A stretch of DNA of 64,000 bases from assembly GCA_035502095.1 (NCBI GenBank), contig DATJUX010000003.1:62001-126000 (forward strand). The letters are read 5' to 3'. Each line of letters starts with the position of its first letter. The stretch's first letter is position 1. Shown here piece by piece: positions 41,308 through 53,406 of the stretch. The notes under the pieces were generated by a model that searched no databases, was not told where the DNA came from, and saw nothing but the letters and a program-made list of their open reading frames with translations. A program made the translations under genes and the position numbers. This DNA is from JAKANT01 sp035502095 (GTDB taxonomy: Bacteria > Pseudomonadota > Gammaproteobacteria > Burkholderiales > Burkholderiaceae_F).

Positions 41308-41430
41308 ATGAAATTCATCTCGCTCGACGCGCTCTGCCACACGCTGAGAGAACGCAAGTGGTGGACGTTCTGCGCCGCCATCGCCACCGACACGCCGATG
41401 CTGGTGAGCCCGAACCTGCGCGTGCTGTAA
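41308..41430 (+). CDS. possible 40-residue protein
   Basis: Small open frame MKFISLDALCHTLRERKWWT then FCAAIATDTPMLVSPNLRVL, stop TAA. Its composition (Trp pair, two Cys, short amphipathic start) looks protein-like rather than random for this GC content, but no Shine-Dalgarno is visible and I do not recognise the family. The stretch 41107-41631 otherwise holds only a hairpin and the lptG-side terminator. Confidence 0.3.
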   Translation: MKFISLDALCHTLRERKWWTFCAAIATDTPMLVSPNLRVL

Positions 41431-41445
41431 GCGGCGTAGCGACGG

Positions 41446-41475
41446 CAAAAAACAAGGGGCGCTTTCCAGCGCCCC
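41446..41475 (-). terminator. Rho-independent terminator of the lptF-lptG transcript
   Basis: Read on the minus strand: GGGGCGCT, loop GGAA, AGCGCCCC, then TTGTTTTTTG. Eight-bp GC stem with a T-rich tail, 156 bp after the lptG stop. The T run is on the minus strand only, so it ends transcription coming from lptG. Confidence 0.8.
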
Positions 41476-41631
41476 GAACGGCAGCACGGCTGCCTTTCCC
41501 CTCTGCCCTCCAGCGGCGCCCGCGCCGCGTCTTCGACGGTCGCAAGGACCGTGTGCGCGCCAGGTCGCCGTCGGCGATGTTGCCCAGGGTTCCCACTTTT
41601 GTAAACGGAGCGCCGCAGCGAACCTGAACGC

Positions 41632-42774
41632 TCAGCGGCGCTCGATCCAGTACAGGGCGCCGAGCGCCACGGTGAGCACGACCATGCTGGGCAAGGCGGC
41701 GATGACCACGGGCGGCCACGTGTTGAGCAGGCCCAGATGGGCGAACAGCTTGTTCAGCGCGTAGAACAGCACGCCGATCATCACGCCGGTGAAGATCTTC
41801 AGGCTCACGCTGCCGGCCCGCACGTGCAGGTAGGCAAACGGCAGCGCGAGCACCATCATGACCAGCACGGCGAGAGGATAGAAAACCTTGTTCCAGAGCG
41901 CGATCTCGTAGCGGTCGGTCTGCTCGTGGTTCTCCGCCAAGTGCTGGATGTACTGCGCGAGGTCGAGCGCCGCCATGCGCTCGGGCTGCACGAGCAGCAC
42001 GCCGAAGATCTCGGGCCGCAGATCCGAGATCCACAGGCGCTCGGGATCGTGCACGATCTCCGTGCGCAGCGGCGACGGCGCCATGTCCGTCGGGTCGACG
42101 ACGGGCAGGCGCGTTTCGACCACGTCCTTCAGGCGCCAGCCGTGCTGGCCGCGTTCGTCGACGAAGCGGCCTTCGGCGGCACGACTGATCGACCGCAGCC
42201 GGAAGTCGCGGTCGAACTCGAACACCCGCCAGCCCTCCACCGAAATGTCGGGCTGCACCCGCGCCACGTTGATGAAGCGCAGCCGTTCGATCCGGCCATC
42301 CGGCCCCTTGAGGGCGTCGCGCACCCAGATTCCGGAACGGAACTGCTGGGCGAGCGTCGAGCCGGTCGCCACGAGCTTGCTTTGCCGCGCGAGGCGCTCG
42401 GCCGGCGGCGCGATGAACTCGCCCAGCGCATACGTGACGAGCAGCAGCACCAGGCCGACGCTGAGCACCGCCCACGCGAGACGGCGCGTGCTCATGCCCG
42501 AGACGCGCATGATCGTGAACTCGGAGTTCGAAGCCAGCTTGGAGAGGGCGTAGATGGTGCCGATCAACGCGCCGATCGGCATCAGCTCGTAAGTGCGGGT
42601 CGGCAAGCTCAGCAGGACATAGATGAACACGTGGCGCAGCTGGTAGCCGGCGCGCCCGACGTCGTCGAGCTGGTTGACGAACTCGAAGAACGAAAACAGC
42701 GCGACCAGGGCGAACAGGACGAACCCGGTCGCCTGGATGATCTCGACCCGCAGGTAGCGCCGCAGCGTCTTCAC
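41632..42774 (-). CDS. lptG: lipopolysaccharide export permease LptG
   Basis: 380 residues of the YjgP/YjgQ family. Three N-terminal membrane helices (GFVLFALVALFSFFEFVNQL, YELMPIGALIGTIYAL, LAWAVLSVGLVLLLV), a periplasmic beta-jellyroll (about 130-260), and three C-terminal helices. With LptF and LptB2 it extracts LPS from the inner membrane and hands it to LptC. LptG is the downstream partner here: the order lptF then lptG on the minus strand with 19 bp between them is the standard one. A terminator follows. Confidence 0.92.
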   Translation of the reverse strand: MKTLRRYLRVEIIQATGFVLFALVALFSFFEFVNQLDDVGRAGYQLRHVFIYVLLSLPTRTYELMPIGALIGTIYALSKLASNSEFTIMRVSGMSTRRLAWAVLSVGLVLLLVTYALGEFIAPPAERLARQSKLVATGSTLAQQFRSGIWVRDALKGPDGRIERLRFINVARVQPDISVEGWRVFEFDRDFRLRSISRAAEGRFVDERGQHGWRLKDVVETRLPVVDPTDMAPSPLRTEIVHDPERLWISDLRPEIFGVLLVQPERMAALDLAQYIQHLAENHEQTDRYEIALWNKVFYPLAVLVMMVLALPFAYLHVRAGSVSLKIFTGVMIGVLFYALNKLFAHLGLLNTWPPVVIAALPSMVVLTVALGALYWIERR

Positions 42775-42793
42775 GGCCGTTGCCCGCGCGCGC

Positions 42794-43909
42794 TCACGCG
42801 TGCGCCCTCTTCGCCCAGAACTTCAGGTCGCGCCACCGTGGAATCCACCGTTGCAGGTAGACGCGGCGCGCGAACAGCAGCATCACGATGAGCAGGACCA
42901 CGGCGTGCACGAGCCAGACGCCGACGCCGAACGAAAGCCGCCCCTGCTGCACCCACGCCTTCGTCACCGAAAGCCCGTTGTTGTAGACCAGGAAGGCGAG
43001 CACGGCGATGATCAGGTTGAAGGAGCGCCCGACGCGCGGATTCGTGTACGCGAGCGGGATCGCGAGCAGCGCCAGCAGGACCGCGACGATCGGCTGCGAA
43101 ATCCGGATCAGGAGCTCGGCCCGCGAGAATGTCGTGTTCTCCTCGAGCAGGCGGCCGGTCGTCTTGGTGCGCGCCGCCTGCTCGTTGATCGGCTCGTCGG
43201 GCTTCGAGTCGATGCGTATGAGATATCGATCGAACTCGCTCATGCGGTATTCGGCCTCGCCGGGGACGCCTTCGTAGCGGCGCCCGGCCTCCAGCACCAG
43301 ATAACGATCGCCGTTCGGGCGCACCTCGATCGAGCCGTGCGCGGCGACCGTCACGCCTTCGCGTCCCTGGCTGCGGTGGCTCACGAACACGTTGCGCACG
43401 CGCGCGGTGTCGATGTCGACCGACTCGACGAAGAACACGCGATCGGCGCTGGCCGACTCGATGAAGCGCCCCGGCGCCACCCGGCTCATGTCGTCGCGCT
43501 GCTCGAAGCGCTTGCGGCTCTCGGCGATCGTGCGTTCGGCCCAGGGCGATACCGCGACCGCCAGCACCGTCACCAGCACGACGATCGGCGCGGCGAAGCG
43601 CAGCACCGGACCGATCCAGTGCAGCAGGCTCCGGCCCGAGCTGAACCACACCACCATCTCGGAATCGCGAAAGCTGCGCGACAGCGCGATCAGCACGGCG
43701 ACGAACAGCGTCAGCATGAGCACCGTCGGCAGGTTGGTGAGCGCGACCAGCGCCACCAGCTGGAACACCGATGCGTTGTCGACTTGGCCGCCCGCCGCGT
43801 CGCCGAGCAGGCGCACGAGGCCGACCGAGAAGATGATGGAGAAGAGAACCGTGAACACCGCGCCCGCGGTGTTGGTGAGCTCGTTGAAGATGGCGCGCTT
43901 GAAGATCAT
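42794..43909 (-). CDS. lptF: lipopolysaccharide export permease LptF
   Basis: 371 residues, YjgP/YjgQ family. MIFKRAIFNELTNTAGAVFT at the start is typical of LptF. Membrane helices at about 15-35, 48-75 and 100-120, a periplasmic jellyroll with FFVESVDIDTARVRNVFVSH, then three helices ending near residue 350. Forms the heterodimeric membrane core of the LPS export ABC transporter with LptG. It is divergent from pepA with a 173-bp shared control region. Confidence 0.93.
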   Translation of the reverse strand: MIFKRAIFNELTNTAGAVFTVLFSIIFSVGLVRLLGDAAGGQVDNASVFQLVALVALTNLPTVLMLTLFVAVLIALSRSFRDSEMVVWFSSGRSLLHWIGPVLRFAAPIVVLVTVLAVAVSPWAERTIAESRKRFEQRDDMSRVAPGRFIESASADRVFFVESVDIDTARVRNVFVSHRSQGREGVTVAAHGSIEVRPNGDRYLVLEAGRRYEGVPGEAEYRMSEFDRYLIRIDSKPDEPINEQAARTKTTGRLLEENTTFSRAELLIRISQPIVAVLLALLAIPLAYTNPRVGRSFNLIIAVLAFLVYNNGLSVTKAWVQQGRLSFGVGVWLVHAVVLLIVMLLFARRVYLQRWIPRWRDLKFWAKRAHA

Positions 43910-43962
43910 CGGTCGGGCTGCGTCCTGGCAGCGCGTGCACGCAACCTGCTGGGAGGCGCCGC

Positions 43963-43968
43963 TATACT
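43963..43968 (+). promoter_or_regulatory. candidate -10 box for pepA
   Basis: TATACT in the divergent lptF-pepA region, 115 bp before the pepA start. No clear -35 partner is seen at 16-18 bp. Supported only by resemblance to TATAAT and by position. Confidence 0.3.
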
Positions 43969-44082
43969 GCGCCGCCTCATGGCGCGAGCGTCGAAACGAA
44001 TCGCATCAACGCGCTTTCGCTCCCGGGTGCGACCGGACTCAGCGCCCGCGACTACGAGCAACGAATGCCGATAGGAGAGTCG

Positions 44083-45579
44083 ATGGACTTTATCACGAAG
44101 GTCGGCGCGGCCGACTCGGTCCGGGCCGATTGTGTCGCGGTGGGCGTGTACGCCGATGGCGAGCTGAGCGCATCGGCGCGCCGCATCGATGCCGCGTCCA
44201 AGGGCGCCGTGCGTGCCGCCGTCAAGAGCGGCGACGCCACCGGCCAGCGCGGCACGACGACGCTGCTGCGCGCGCTGCCGGGGGTCACCGGCGCGCGCGT
44301 GCTGCTGGTCGGGCTCGGCAAGCCGGGCGAGTTCACCGACAAGGCGTACGTCGAGGCCGTGCGCACGGCGGTGCGCGGCTCCGGTCCGGGCACGCGCGAG
44401 CTTGCGATCGCCGCCTTCGACTGGCACGTGAAGGGGCGCGACGCGGGCTGGCATGCGCGCTCGCTCGTGCTTGCGGCGCGCGAGATCGGCTTCCGCAGCG
44501 ACGAGCTCAAGAGCAAACCCGACAGTAACCAGAGGGTGCCGGAGCGCGTTGCCTTGTTGCTCGACAAGCGCCCGGCCGACGAGCAGCGCGCGGCGGAAGG
44601 CGGCGTACGCGAAGGCATCGCCATCGCCAACGGCATGGCGCTCACGAAGCGCCTCGGCAACCTGCCGGGCAACGTCTGCACGCCCGCCTTCCTCGGCGAC
44701 CAGGCCCGGAAGCTCGCGAAGGAATTCAAGCTCGGCGTCGAGGTCCTGGAAGGCAAGCAGCTCGAGAAACTCGGGATGGGTTCGTTTCTTTCCGTCGCGC
44801 GCGGCTCCTATGAACCGGCGCGCCTGATCGTCCTCAAGTACCACGGCGCCGGCAAGAGCGCGGCGCCGTATGTGCTCGTCGGCAAGGGCATCACGTTCGA
44901 CTCCGGCGGCATCTCGCTCAAGCCGGGCGCCGCAATGGACGAGATGAAGTTCGACATGTGCGGCGCGGCTTCCGTGTTCGGCACCATGCGCGCACTCGCG
45001 GAGCTCAAGCCCAAGGTGAACGTCATCGGCATCGTGCCCGCGTGCGAGAACATGCCCTCGGGCCGCGCCAACAAGCCCGGCGACATCGTGACGTCGATGT
45101 CGGGGCAGACGATCGAGATCCTCAACACCGACGCGGAGGGCCGCCTGATCCTGTGCGATGCGCTGACCTATGCCGAGCGCTTCAAGCCGGCGGCGGTGGT
45201 CGACATCGCGACCCTCACCGGCGCTTGCGTGGTCGCGCTGGGCAACATCAACAGCGGCCTTTTTTCCACCGACGAGGCGCTCGCCAGCGACCTGATCCGT
45301 GCATCCAGGACCATGATGGATCCTGCCTGGCGCCTGCCGCTCGACGAGGAATACGGCGACCAGCTGAAGTCGAACTTCGCCGACATGGCAAACATCGGCA
45401 TCCCGGGCAATGCGGGTGCCGTCGTCGCGGCCAGCTTCCTCTCCCGGTTCGCCAAGGAGTACCCTTGGGCGCATCTGGACATCGCGGGCACGGCATGGAA
45501 GGGCGGGGCCGCGAAAGGTGCAACCGGCCGCCCCGTGCCGCTGCTCACGCGGTTCCTGCTGGAACGCGCCGCGGCGTAG
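44083..45579 (+). CDS. pepA: leucyl aminopeptidase (M17)
   Basis: 498 residues. The catalytic C-terminal half holds VGKGITFDSGGISLKPGAAM (Lys and Asp zinc ligands), DMCGAASVFGTM and the family signature NTDAEGRLIL. The N-terminal domain is of the PepA type. It is a cytoplasmic hexameric two-metal aminopeptidase; PepA also binds DNA in E. coli (carAB regulation, cer recombination). AGGAGAG stands just before the ATG at 44083, which decides against the upstream start at 44065. It is followed by holC, the usual gamma/betaproteobacterial order. Confidence 0.95.
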   Translation: MDFITKVGAADSVRADCVAVGVYADGELSASARRIDAASKGAVRAAVKSGDATGQRGTTTLLRALPGVTGARVLLVGLGKPGEFTDKAYVEAVRTAVRGSGPGTRELAIAAFDWHVKGRDAGWHARSLVLAAREIGFRSDELKSKPDSNQRVPERVALLLDKRPADEQRAAEGGVREGIAIANGMALTKRLGNLPGNVCTPAFLGDQARKLAKEFKLGVEVLEGKQLEKLGMGSFLSVARGSYEPARLIVLKYHGAGKSAAPYVLVGKGITFDSGGISLKPGAAMDEMKFDMCGAASVFGTMRALAELKPKVNVIGIVPACENMPSGRANKPGDIVTSMSGQTIEILNTDAEGRLILCDALTYAERFKPAAVVDIATLTGACVVALGNINSGLFSTDEALASDLIRASRTMMDPAWRLPLDEEYGDQLKSNFADMANIGIPGNAGAVVAASFLSRFAKEYPWAHLDIAGTAWKGGAAKGATGRPVPLLTRFLLERAAA

Positions 45580-45623
45580 GCACCCGTCACGCCGGCTGAC
45601 CCGCGGCCCGTCGAAGGACAGGC

Positions 45624-46076
45624 TTGAGAATCGACTTCCACTTCAACGTCGAGGACCGGCTGCAGTATGCGTGCCGCGTCGTGCGCAAGGCACGCGCGGC
45701 CGAAAAATCAGTGCTCGCGTATGCGCGCGAACCGGCGCGGCTGGCGCGCTTCGACGCGGCACTGTGGATCTTCTCCGCGCTCGATTTCGTGCCTCATGTC
45801 TACGTGGATTCGCCGCTGGCGGCGCGCACGCCGGTCCTGTTGACGCTCGATGCCGCGCAGCCGGCCCCGGCGCGCGACGTCTTCCTCAATCTGGACGACG
45901 ATGTGCCGCCAGCCTTCGATGCACTGCTGGACCGGTTCGAGCGATTGATCGAGGTCGTCTCCAAGGAGGAGGCCGACCGCCAGCGCGCACGCGAAAGGTT
46001 CCGCTGCTATCGCGCCGCCGGCATCGAGCCGAACAAGTTCGAAATGGGCGGCAGCGCCGCCGGCGAGCGGGATTGA
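45624..46076 (+). CDS. holC: DNA polymerase III chi subunit
   Basis: 150 residues. IDFHFNVEDRLQYACRVVRK at the start, LWIFSALDFVPHVY in the middle and VFLNLDD are recognisable HolC segments. Chi links the clamp loader (through psi) to single-strand binding protein. TTG at 45624 follows GAAGGACAG, and an ATG is not available near the fold start. It follows pepA by 44 bp, as in many proteobacteria. Confidence 0.9.
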   Translation: MRIDFHFNVEDRLQYACRVVRKARAAEKSVLAYAREPARLARFDAALWIFSALDFVPHVYVDSPLAARTPVLLTLDAAQPAPARDVFLNLDDDVPPAFDALLDRFERLIEVVSKEEADRQRARERFRCYRAAGIEPNKFEMGGSAAGERD

Positions 46077-46080
46077 CGGC

Positions 46081-46803
46081 ATGAACCAGCCCGCTCGCAA
46101 GCCCGGAGACGCCGCCGGCCGGCGCGCCGATTCCCTGCCGGTGGACGATCCTTCGATCCCGGTGCTGACAGAGCGGCTCACGCTTCCCCCGCTCGATCTG
46201 AACCTGGATTTCCGCCTGCCCGAGCGGCCCGCGGCAAGCGAAGCGGCGACGGTGGTCGCGCCTGCCGCCCAGGCGCCAGGGGTGCCCATCCTGCCCGTCG
46301 CGCCGGTCGCGCCGCCGCCCACCGCGGCCGCGACGCCGCAGCCCGCGGAGCAGACGCCAAAGGTGATCCCGGCCGCCCAGGGCGAGGAAGACGCGACGCT
46401 GCCCGGCTGGCTCCCTCCGGTCGAGCCGCCGGAGCCGGACGACATGCCGCGCGTTCCCACGTCGCTGCTCGTCTCCAACCTCGACGCGCTCCTCCCTGCG
46501 CCGCCGGGGCCCACGCTCTATCGCGAAGCCGAGGAGTTCGACATCACGCGCACGGGCGGCGTCCGTCCGAACCGGATGGAAACGGACCTGCGCGAGATGA
46601 TCCTGCTCGAGGTCGCGCGCCGGCTGCCGACGGAGGTCGAGACGATCGTGCGCCGTCACCTCGAGGGCGCGATCGAGGACGCGATCCGCCGGTTCGCCGC
46701 CGAGACGCGCATCGCGCTGGCCGCCTCCCTGCGCGAGATCATCGATCGCGCCGTGCGGAGCGAACTCGAGCGCATCACTGCGCCGCGCAACCGCGACGGC
46801 TGA
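46081..46803 (+). CDS. conserved-type hypothetical protein, proline/alanine-rich linker
   Basis: 240 residues; I do not recognise the family. The first 160 residues are low-complexity, rich in Pro and Ala (several PPV/PAP runs). The last 80 form a predicted helical region (ETDLREMILLEVARRLPTEV, then IVRRHLEGAIEDAI and SLREIIDRAVRSELERI), which could dimerise. It starts 4 bp after holC and is probably cotranscribed with pepA-holC. No signal peptide or membrane helix. The disordered part plus a helical end recalls scaffold or polar-organising proteins, but that is only an impression. Confidence 0.75.
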   Translation: MNQPARKPGDAAGRRADSLPVDDPSIPVLTERLTLPPLDLNLDFRLPERPAASEAATVVAPAAQAPGVPILPVAPVAPPPTAAATPQPAEQTPKVIPAAQGEEDATLPGWLPPVEPPEPDDMPRVPTSLLVSNLDALLPAPPGPTLYREAEEFDITRTGGVRPNRMETDLREMILLEVARRLPTEVETIVRRHLEGAIEDAIRRFAAETRIALAASLREIIDRAVRSELERITAPRNRDG

Positions 46804-46822
46804 TTCGCGTGCGGCGCGGCCC

Positions 46823-49627
46823 CTAGGCCCCCTGCTTCGTCATCGGCGCCTTGAGCGCCTCGTCGAGCAACGCGGCGCTCTCGGCAAGATGCGCGCGCGC
46901 GATGCCGCTCAGCCGCGGATTGGCGAGCGCACGTTTCAGCTCGGCGACCAGGTCGACGGCGACCTGCCGTTGCACCGCGCGCACGTCGGTGGCCACCGGC
47001 GACGTCGGACGCACGATCGAGCTCGCAAGCCGCCGCACGTGCTCGCGCTGCAGGTTGCGGCGCAGGCTGTCGATATCGCGCCCGGTCTTCACCTCGCTCC
47101 AGATCGCCGCGGTCAGGCGCGTCTGCAGGTCCGCGAACGTCAGGAGCTGGCGCGGGTTGCTGACCTTTGTCTCGGCGTCGGCGAGGCGCATTGCGACCGC
47201 GTCGGACATGAGCAGGTCGAGCACCGCGCGCTGCAGCGTGAGCACCGCGGTCGGCAGGCTGAAGTCCGGCGACCCCGTCGGCTGGTTCGGCCGGAAACGG
47301 TCGAGATAGTCGACGCCGAGCCGGCTCATGAACGCCGGATTGAAACGGAAGCTGTCGGACGAAAAGATCTCGCTGGACAGCACTTCGAGCGCCTCCCGTT
47401 GCTTCGTCGTGGGCACCGGCGTCAGTATCGGGCCATGCACGCCGGCCAGTCCGCGCGACGTGTAGACGCCCCCGATGTACTTAGCGATCAGCGGTCCGAG
47501 CGCCGCCATCTGGTTCAGCCCGCGCACGAGGTTGCGGCGATAGACCGCCAGATTGTCGTCGGCCTTCAGTTCGCGCTTTTCGGTGCGCGCCCACAATTCA
47601 CGCACCAGCTTGAAACTGCGCTTGTAATAGGCAAGCGGGTCCTCACCGAGGTCGAATCGGTTCACCAACGGATCGATGCCGCCGAACTGCGGTGACACGT
47701 CTTCGTCCGTCGCGAAGGCGAGATTGGGATCGGTCTCGGACCGGGCCGCCAGCCCGGCCAGCTCGGCGCTTTCGACCTCCGGCGCGAACTCGCGATATGC
47801 GTACTCGATTGCCCAGTAGTCGTACGCGCCGAGCGTGACCTGGGTGTAGACCGACGGTCTCTCGTTTTCAAGCGGCAGGTTGAACGGGACGTAGTCCATG
47901 ATCGAATTGGAGATGCCGTGGGTGCGCACGAACGCAGGATCGCGCAGCTCCGCAAGCGTGATACCGGTCGAGCCGCGGAAGTTGTGGCGCAGGCCCAGCG
48001 CGTGCCCGATCTCGTGCATCACCACCTGCTTCAGGTTGTCGGCGGTGAAGCGGTCGCCATCGGGACCGTTGGGATCGATCGCCCCGCGCGCCTCGAGCAA
48101 TTCGAGTCCGAACGCCGCGTGTTCGAGCGCGTCCTGCGCGTACGTGCACACGTCGCCGTGCACCGCCTCGCTCGACAACGTCGAACTCGCCGGGGGCGCG
48201 GGAAACACCTCGGCGAAGGCGAGCCGGCCGAGCCTGACCCAATTCTCGGGAATGATGGCGGCGGCGCGCAGGATCTCGCCGGTGCGCAAGTCCACCTCGT
48301 GCGGCCCGACGGCGACCGCGCCCGGGCCGGTCATCGAAAACCAGCGCACGGCCAGATGGCGCGTGCCGTCGAAGGTGCTCCAGTCGGCGTCGGCGGGCTG
48401 CTGCTGGACCACCAGTGCGTTCTTGAAACCGGCACGCTCGAACGCCTTGTTCCACTCCAGGATGCCGGCCTGCACCGCCGGGCGGTACTGCTCCGGAATG
48501 TTCTTGTCCATCCAGACGAGGATCGGCTCCTTCGGCTCGGATATCTCCGCCTGCGGATCCTTCTTCTCCAGCCGCCAGCGCGAGATGTAGTGCGTGCGCC
48601 GGTCCTCGTAGCCCTGGCTCATGTAGTCGACGAAGTCCGTGGTGAAATGGCCGACGCGCTGGTCGGCGACGCGCGGGTGCATCGGCACGCTCGGCAGCGG
48701 TGTCAGGGTGTAGATGAACGTCAGGAACAGGCTGCGCGGATCCGGCACGGTCTGGATCGGCGACGGCAGCACGGTGCCGGGCGGCACCGGGCCCGCCGGC
48801 GGTGCGGGCAGTTTCGGCACCGCGTAGTGCGCGCGCACCGTCACGAACGTGCCCGCATCGACCGTGCGCGTCTGCTCGACCGACGTGTTCGGCCTGTCGA
48901 GCGTGTAGGCGACGCGGTACGCCGTTTCCAGCGTCGTCTGCGCGCCGGGAATATCTCCGCCGAATAACGCGGCGGCGTCGACGAGAATGCTCTTGCGTTC
49001 GGGATGCGGCGCCGAGGCGATCGGCGCCGAGGCGAGCAGGCTGTCCGAATAACTCTCGCGCACCGCGGCCTCGAGCGGAGAACCGGCCGGTGCGCGCACG
49101 TTCAGGTTGCGTGCGACGAGTTGCAGCGTGGTGCCGACCTTGCGCAGTTCGACGACCTGTTCCTGTCCCATCAGGCCCGGCAGATAGGTGATCTCGCCGA
49201 GGCCGCCCGCGATCCCGATGCCGAAGAAAAGCGGCTTGTCGAGCTGCTCCGGCTTGATCTCCAGCCAGACCTTTTCGTCCTTCTGCCAGACACCGAAGAA
49301 GCCTTTCGTTTCCTTGGCGTCACGCACCACGTCGGCGAACGGGCGCGGCGTGGGCGGCTCGCCGGGCCGGGCGGCGGGAGGCGCTGCTCCGCCTGGTGCC
49401 GCGGGCGGCGAAGCTCCACCTTGCGTGGCGGGCGGCCCGGCCCGGTTCGCCGTGCCGGGCGCGGGCGCGCTCTGGGTCTGCGTCGATGCCTGCGCAGCGA
49501 CTGCGGTTGCCGCGGATGCAGCGGCGGGTGGCTTGTCGGAGGTCGGCGTCGCCGCGCAGGCGCCGAGAACGAGCGCAATCAACGCTGCGCCCGCTCGTGC
49601 GGGCGCAAATCGACGAAGTGGAAACAT
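46823..49627 (-). CDS. zinc-dependent lipoprotein metalloprotease
   Basis: 934 residues. Signal peptide with lipobox LGAC, then a Pro/Ala-rich linker of about 90 residues. A region resembling the DUF5117 type follows (VWLEIKPEQLDKPLFFGIGI, GLGEITYLPG), then the zincin HEIGHALGLRHNF near residue 536 with the metzincin-like HExxHxxGxxH spacing, and SIMDYVPF after it, which serves as the Met-turn. Long proteins of this kind are widespread secreted or surface proteases of unknown target. The ATG at 49627 starts directly at the signal peptide; an upstream ATG at 49687 exists. It is convergent with the holC operon and divergent from valS. Confidence 0.85.
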   Translation of the reverse strand: MFPLRRFAPARAGAALIALVLGACAATPTSDKPPAAASAATAVAAQASTQTQSAPAPGTANRAGPPATQGGASPPAAPGGAAPPAARPGEPPTPRPFADVVRDAKETKGFFGVWQKDEKVWLEIKPEQLDKPLFFGIGIAGGLGEITYLPGLMGQEQVVELRKVGTTLQLVARNLNVRAPAGSPLEAAVRESYSDSLLASAPIASAPHPERKSILVDAAALFGGDIPGAQTTLETAYRVAYTLDRPNTSVEQTRTVDAGTFVTVRAHYAVPKLPAPPAGPVPPGTVLPSPIQTVPDPRSLFLTFIYTLTPLPSVPMHPRVADQRVGHFTTDFVDYMSQGYEDRRTHYISRWRLEKKDPQAEISEPKEPILVWMDKNIPEQYRPAVQAGILEWNKAFERAGFKNALVVQQQPADADWSTFDGTRHLAVRWFSMTGPGAVAVGPHEVDLRTGEILRAAAIIPENWVRLGRLAFAEVFPAPPASSTLSSEAVHGDVCTYAQDALEHAAFGLELLEARGAIDPNGPDGDRFTADNLKQVVMHEIGHALGLRHNFRGSTGITLAELRDPAFVRTHGISNSIMDYVPFNLPLENERPSVYTQVTLGAYDYWAIEYAYREFAPEVESAELAGLAARSETDPNLAFATDEDVSPQFGGIDPLVNRFDLGEDPLAYYKRSFKLVRELWARTEKRELKADDNLAVYRRNLVRGLNQMAALGPLIAKYIGGVYTSRGLAGVHGPILTPVPTTKQREALEVLSSEIFSSDSFRFNPAFMSRLGVDYLDRFRPNQPTGSPDFSLPTAVLTLQRAVLDLLMSDAVAMRLADAETKVSNPRQLLTFADLQTRLTAAIWSEVKTGRDIDSLRRNLQREHVRRLASSIVRPTSPVATDVRAVQRQVAVDLVAELKRALANPRLSGIARAHLAESAALLDEALKAPMTKQGA

Positions 49628-49732
49628 GGAAGGTCCGGCGCGATCTGCAGAGGCGGCGAGCGTAGAGACGAATCCCATAAAATTCAAACAGACTGCGACG
49701 AATGTCGTCGCATCGCGATAAAAACCCCTGCG

Positions 49733-52753
<3,021 letters not shown>

Positions 52754-52758
52754 TCAAT

Positions 52759-52870
52759 GGCCCCGAGCCGCAGGTGAGGAATCCTGGCCTTCGAAAGGGA
52801 AAGGCCTTGACGCGGATTTGCGCGGATGAAAAGGATCGGATGGTCATTTCCGACCGCGTTATCCGCGCCT
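52759..52870. repeat. intergenic repeats downstream of valS, copy F
   Basis: CCCCGAGCCGCAGGTGAGG then AATCCTGG is an inverted copy of the GATTCCTCGCCTGCGGCTCG unit. It is followed by GACGCGGATTTGCGCGGATG and ATTTCCGACCGCGTTATCCG then CGCC, the second repeat type. The region lies between convergent valS and the small membrane-protein gene. Confidence 0.6.
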
Positions 52871-52898
52871 GCTTTTTCCCCGCCGTGTGCAAGGCCGC

Positions 52899-53381
52899 CT
52901 ACTTCTGCGTGGGCGGAGGCGGCGGTGGCGGCGGCTCCTGCGGGGCGGGCGCCGGTTGAGACGGCGTGCCCTTGGGCATCTGCTCCAGCGGCGGCACGGG
53001 CACGACGACACCCGGCGCGAGCGGCACCTCGGGCACGGCGCTGACGCCGGTCACCCAGTGGCGCGTCTCGCCGAAGCACGAACCGGGCAGGCCGACCTTC
53101 TCGTCATAGTGCAGCGACACGCGCCGGCCCATTTCCTTGTTGATGTTGGCGGCGACCTGTTCGTCCCAGACCGTGAAGAGGAACTTCTCCTGCATCGTGC
53201 CGGGCATCGACACGACGGCGAGTTCCCCTTCCCAGGTCTTGCACACCCAGCCCTTCTTGCTGAACTTCTGCACCCAGCCCGCGCGCTCTCCGGTCGAATA
53301 GCTCCAGTTGAGGACCAGATAGAAATACAGCGCCCCGAGCACGACCGCCGCGGGCAGGATCACGAAGATGAAACGCTTCAC
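52899..53381 (-). CDS. small membrane-anchored protein, proline-rich C terminus
   Basis: 160 residues. One N-terminal transmembrane helix (FIFVILPAAVVLGALYFYLV) is followed by a soluble domain with three Cys residues, starting WSYSTGERAGWVQKFSKKGW and containing TWEGELAVVSMPG and KFLFTVWDEQVA. It ends in a long Pro-rich tail with PPPPPPPP. I do not recognise a function; similar one-helix proteins are common near alaS or tusA in betaproteobacteria, as far as I can recall. It lies 25 bp downstream of tusA. Location is probably inner membrane with the domain outside. Confidence 0.75.
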   Translation of the reverse strand: MKRFIFVILPAAVVLGALYFYLVLNWSYSTGERAGWVQKFSKKGWVCKTWEGELAVVSMPGTMQEKFLFTVWDEQVAANINKEMGRRVSLHYDEKVGLPGSCFGETRHWVTGVSAVPEVPLAPGVVVPVPPLEQMPKGTPSQPAPAPQEPPPPPPPPTQK

Positions 53382-53406
53382 CTGATTTGCTCCCCGTTGA
53401 ATGAGC

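Noticed and set aside
45250..45275. T-rich run inside pepA as a terminator
   Set aside because: It is in the middle of an intact coding sequence and has no stable hairpin before it.
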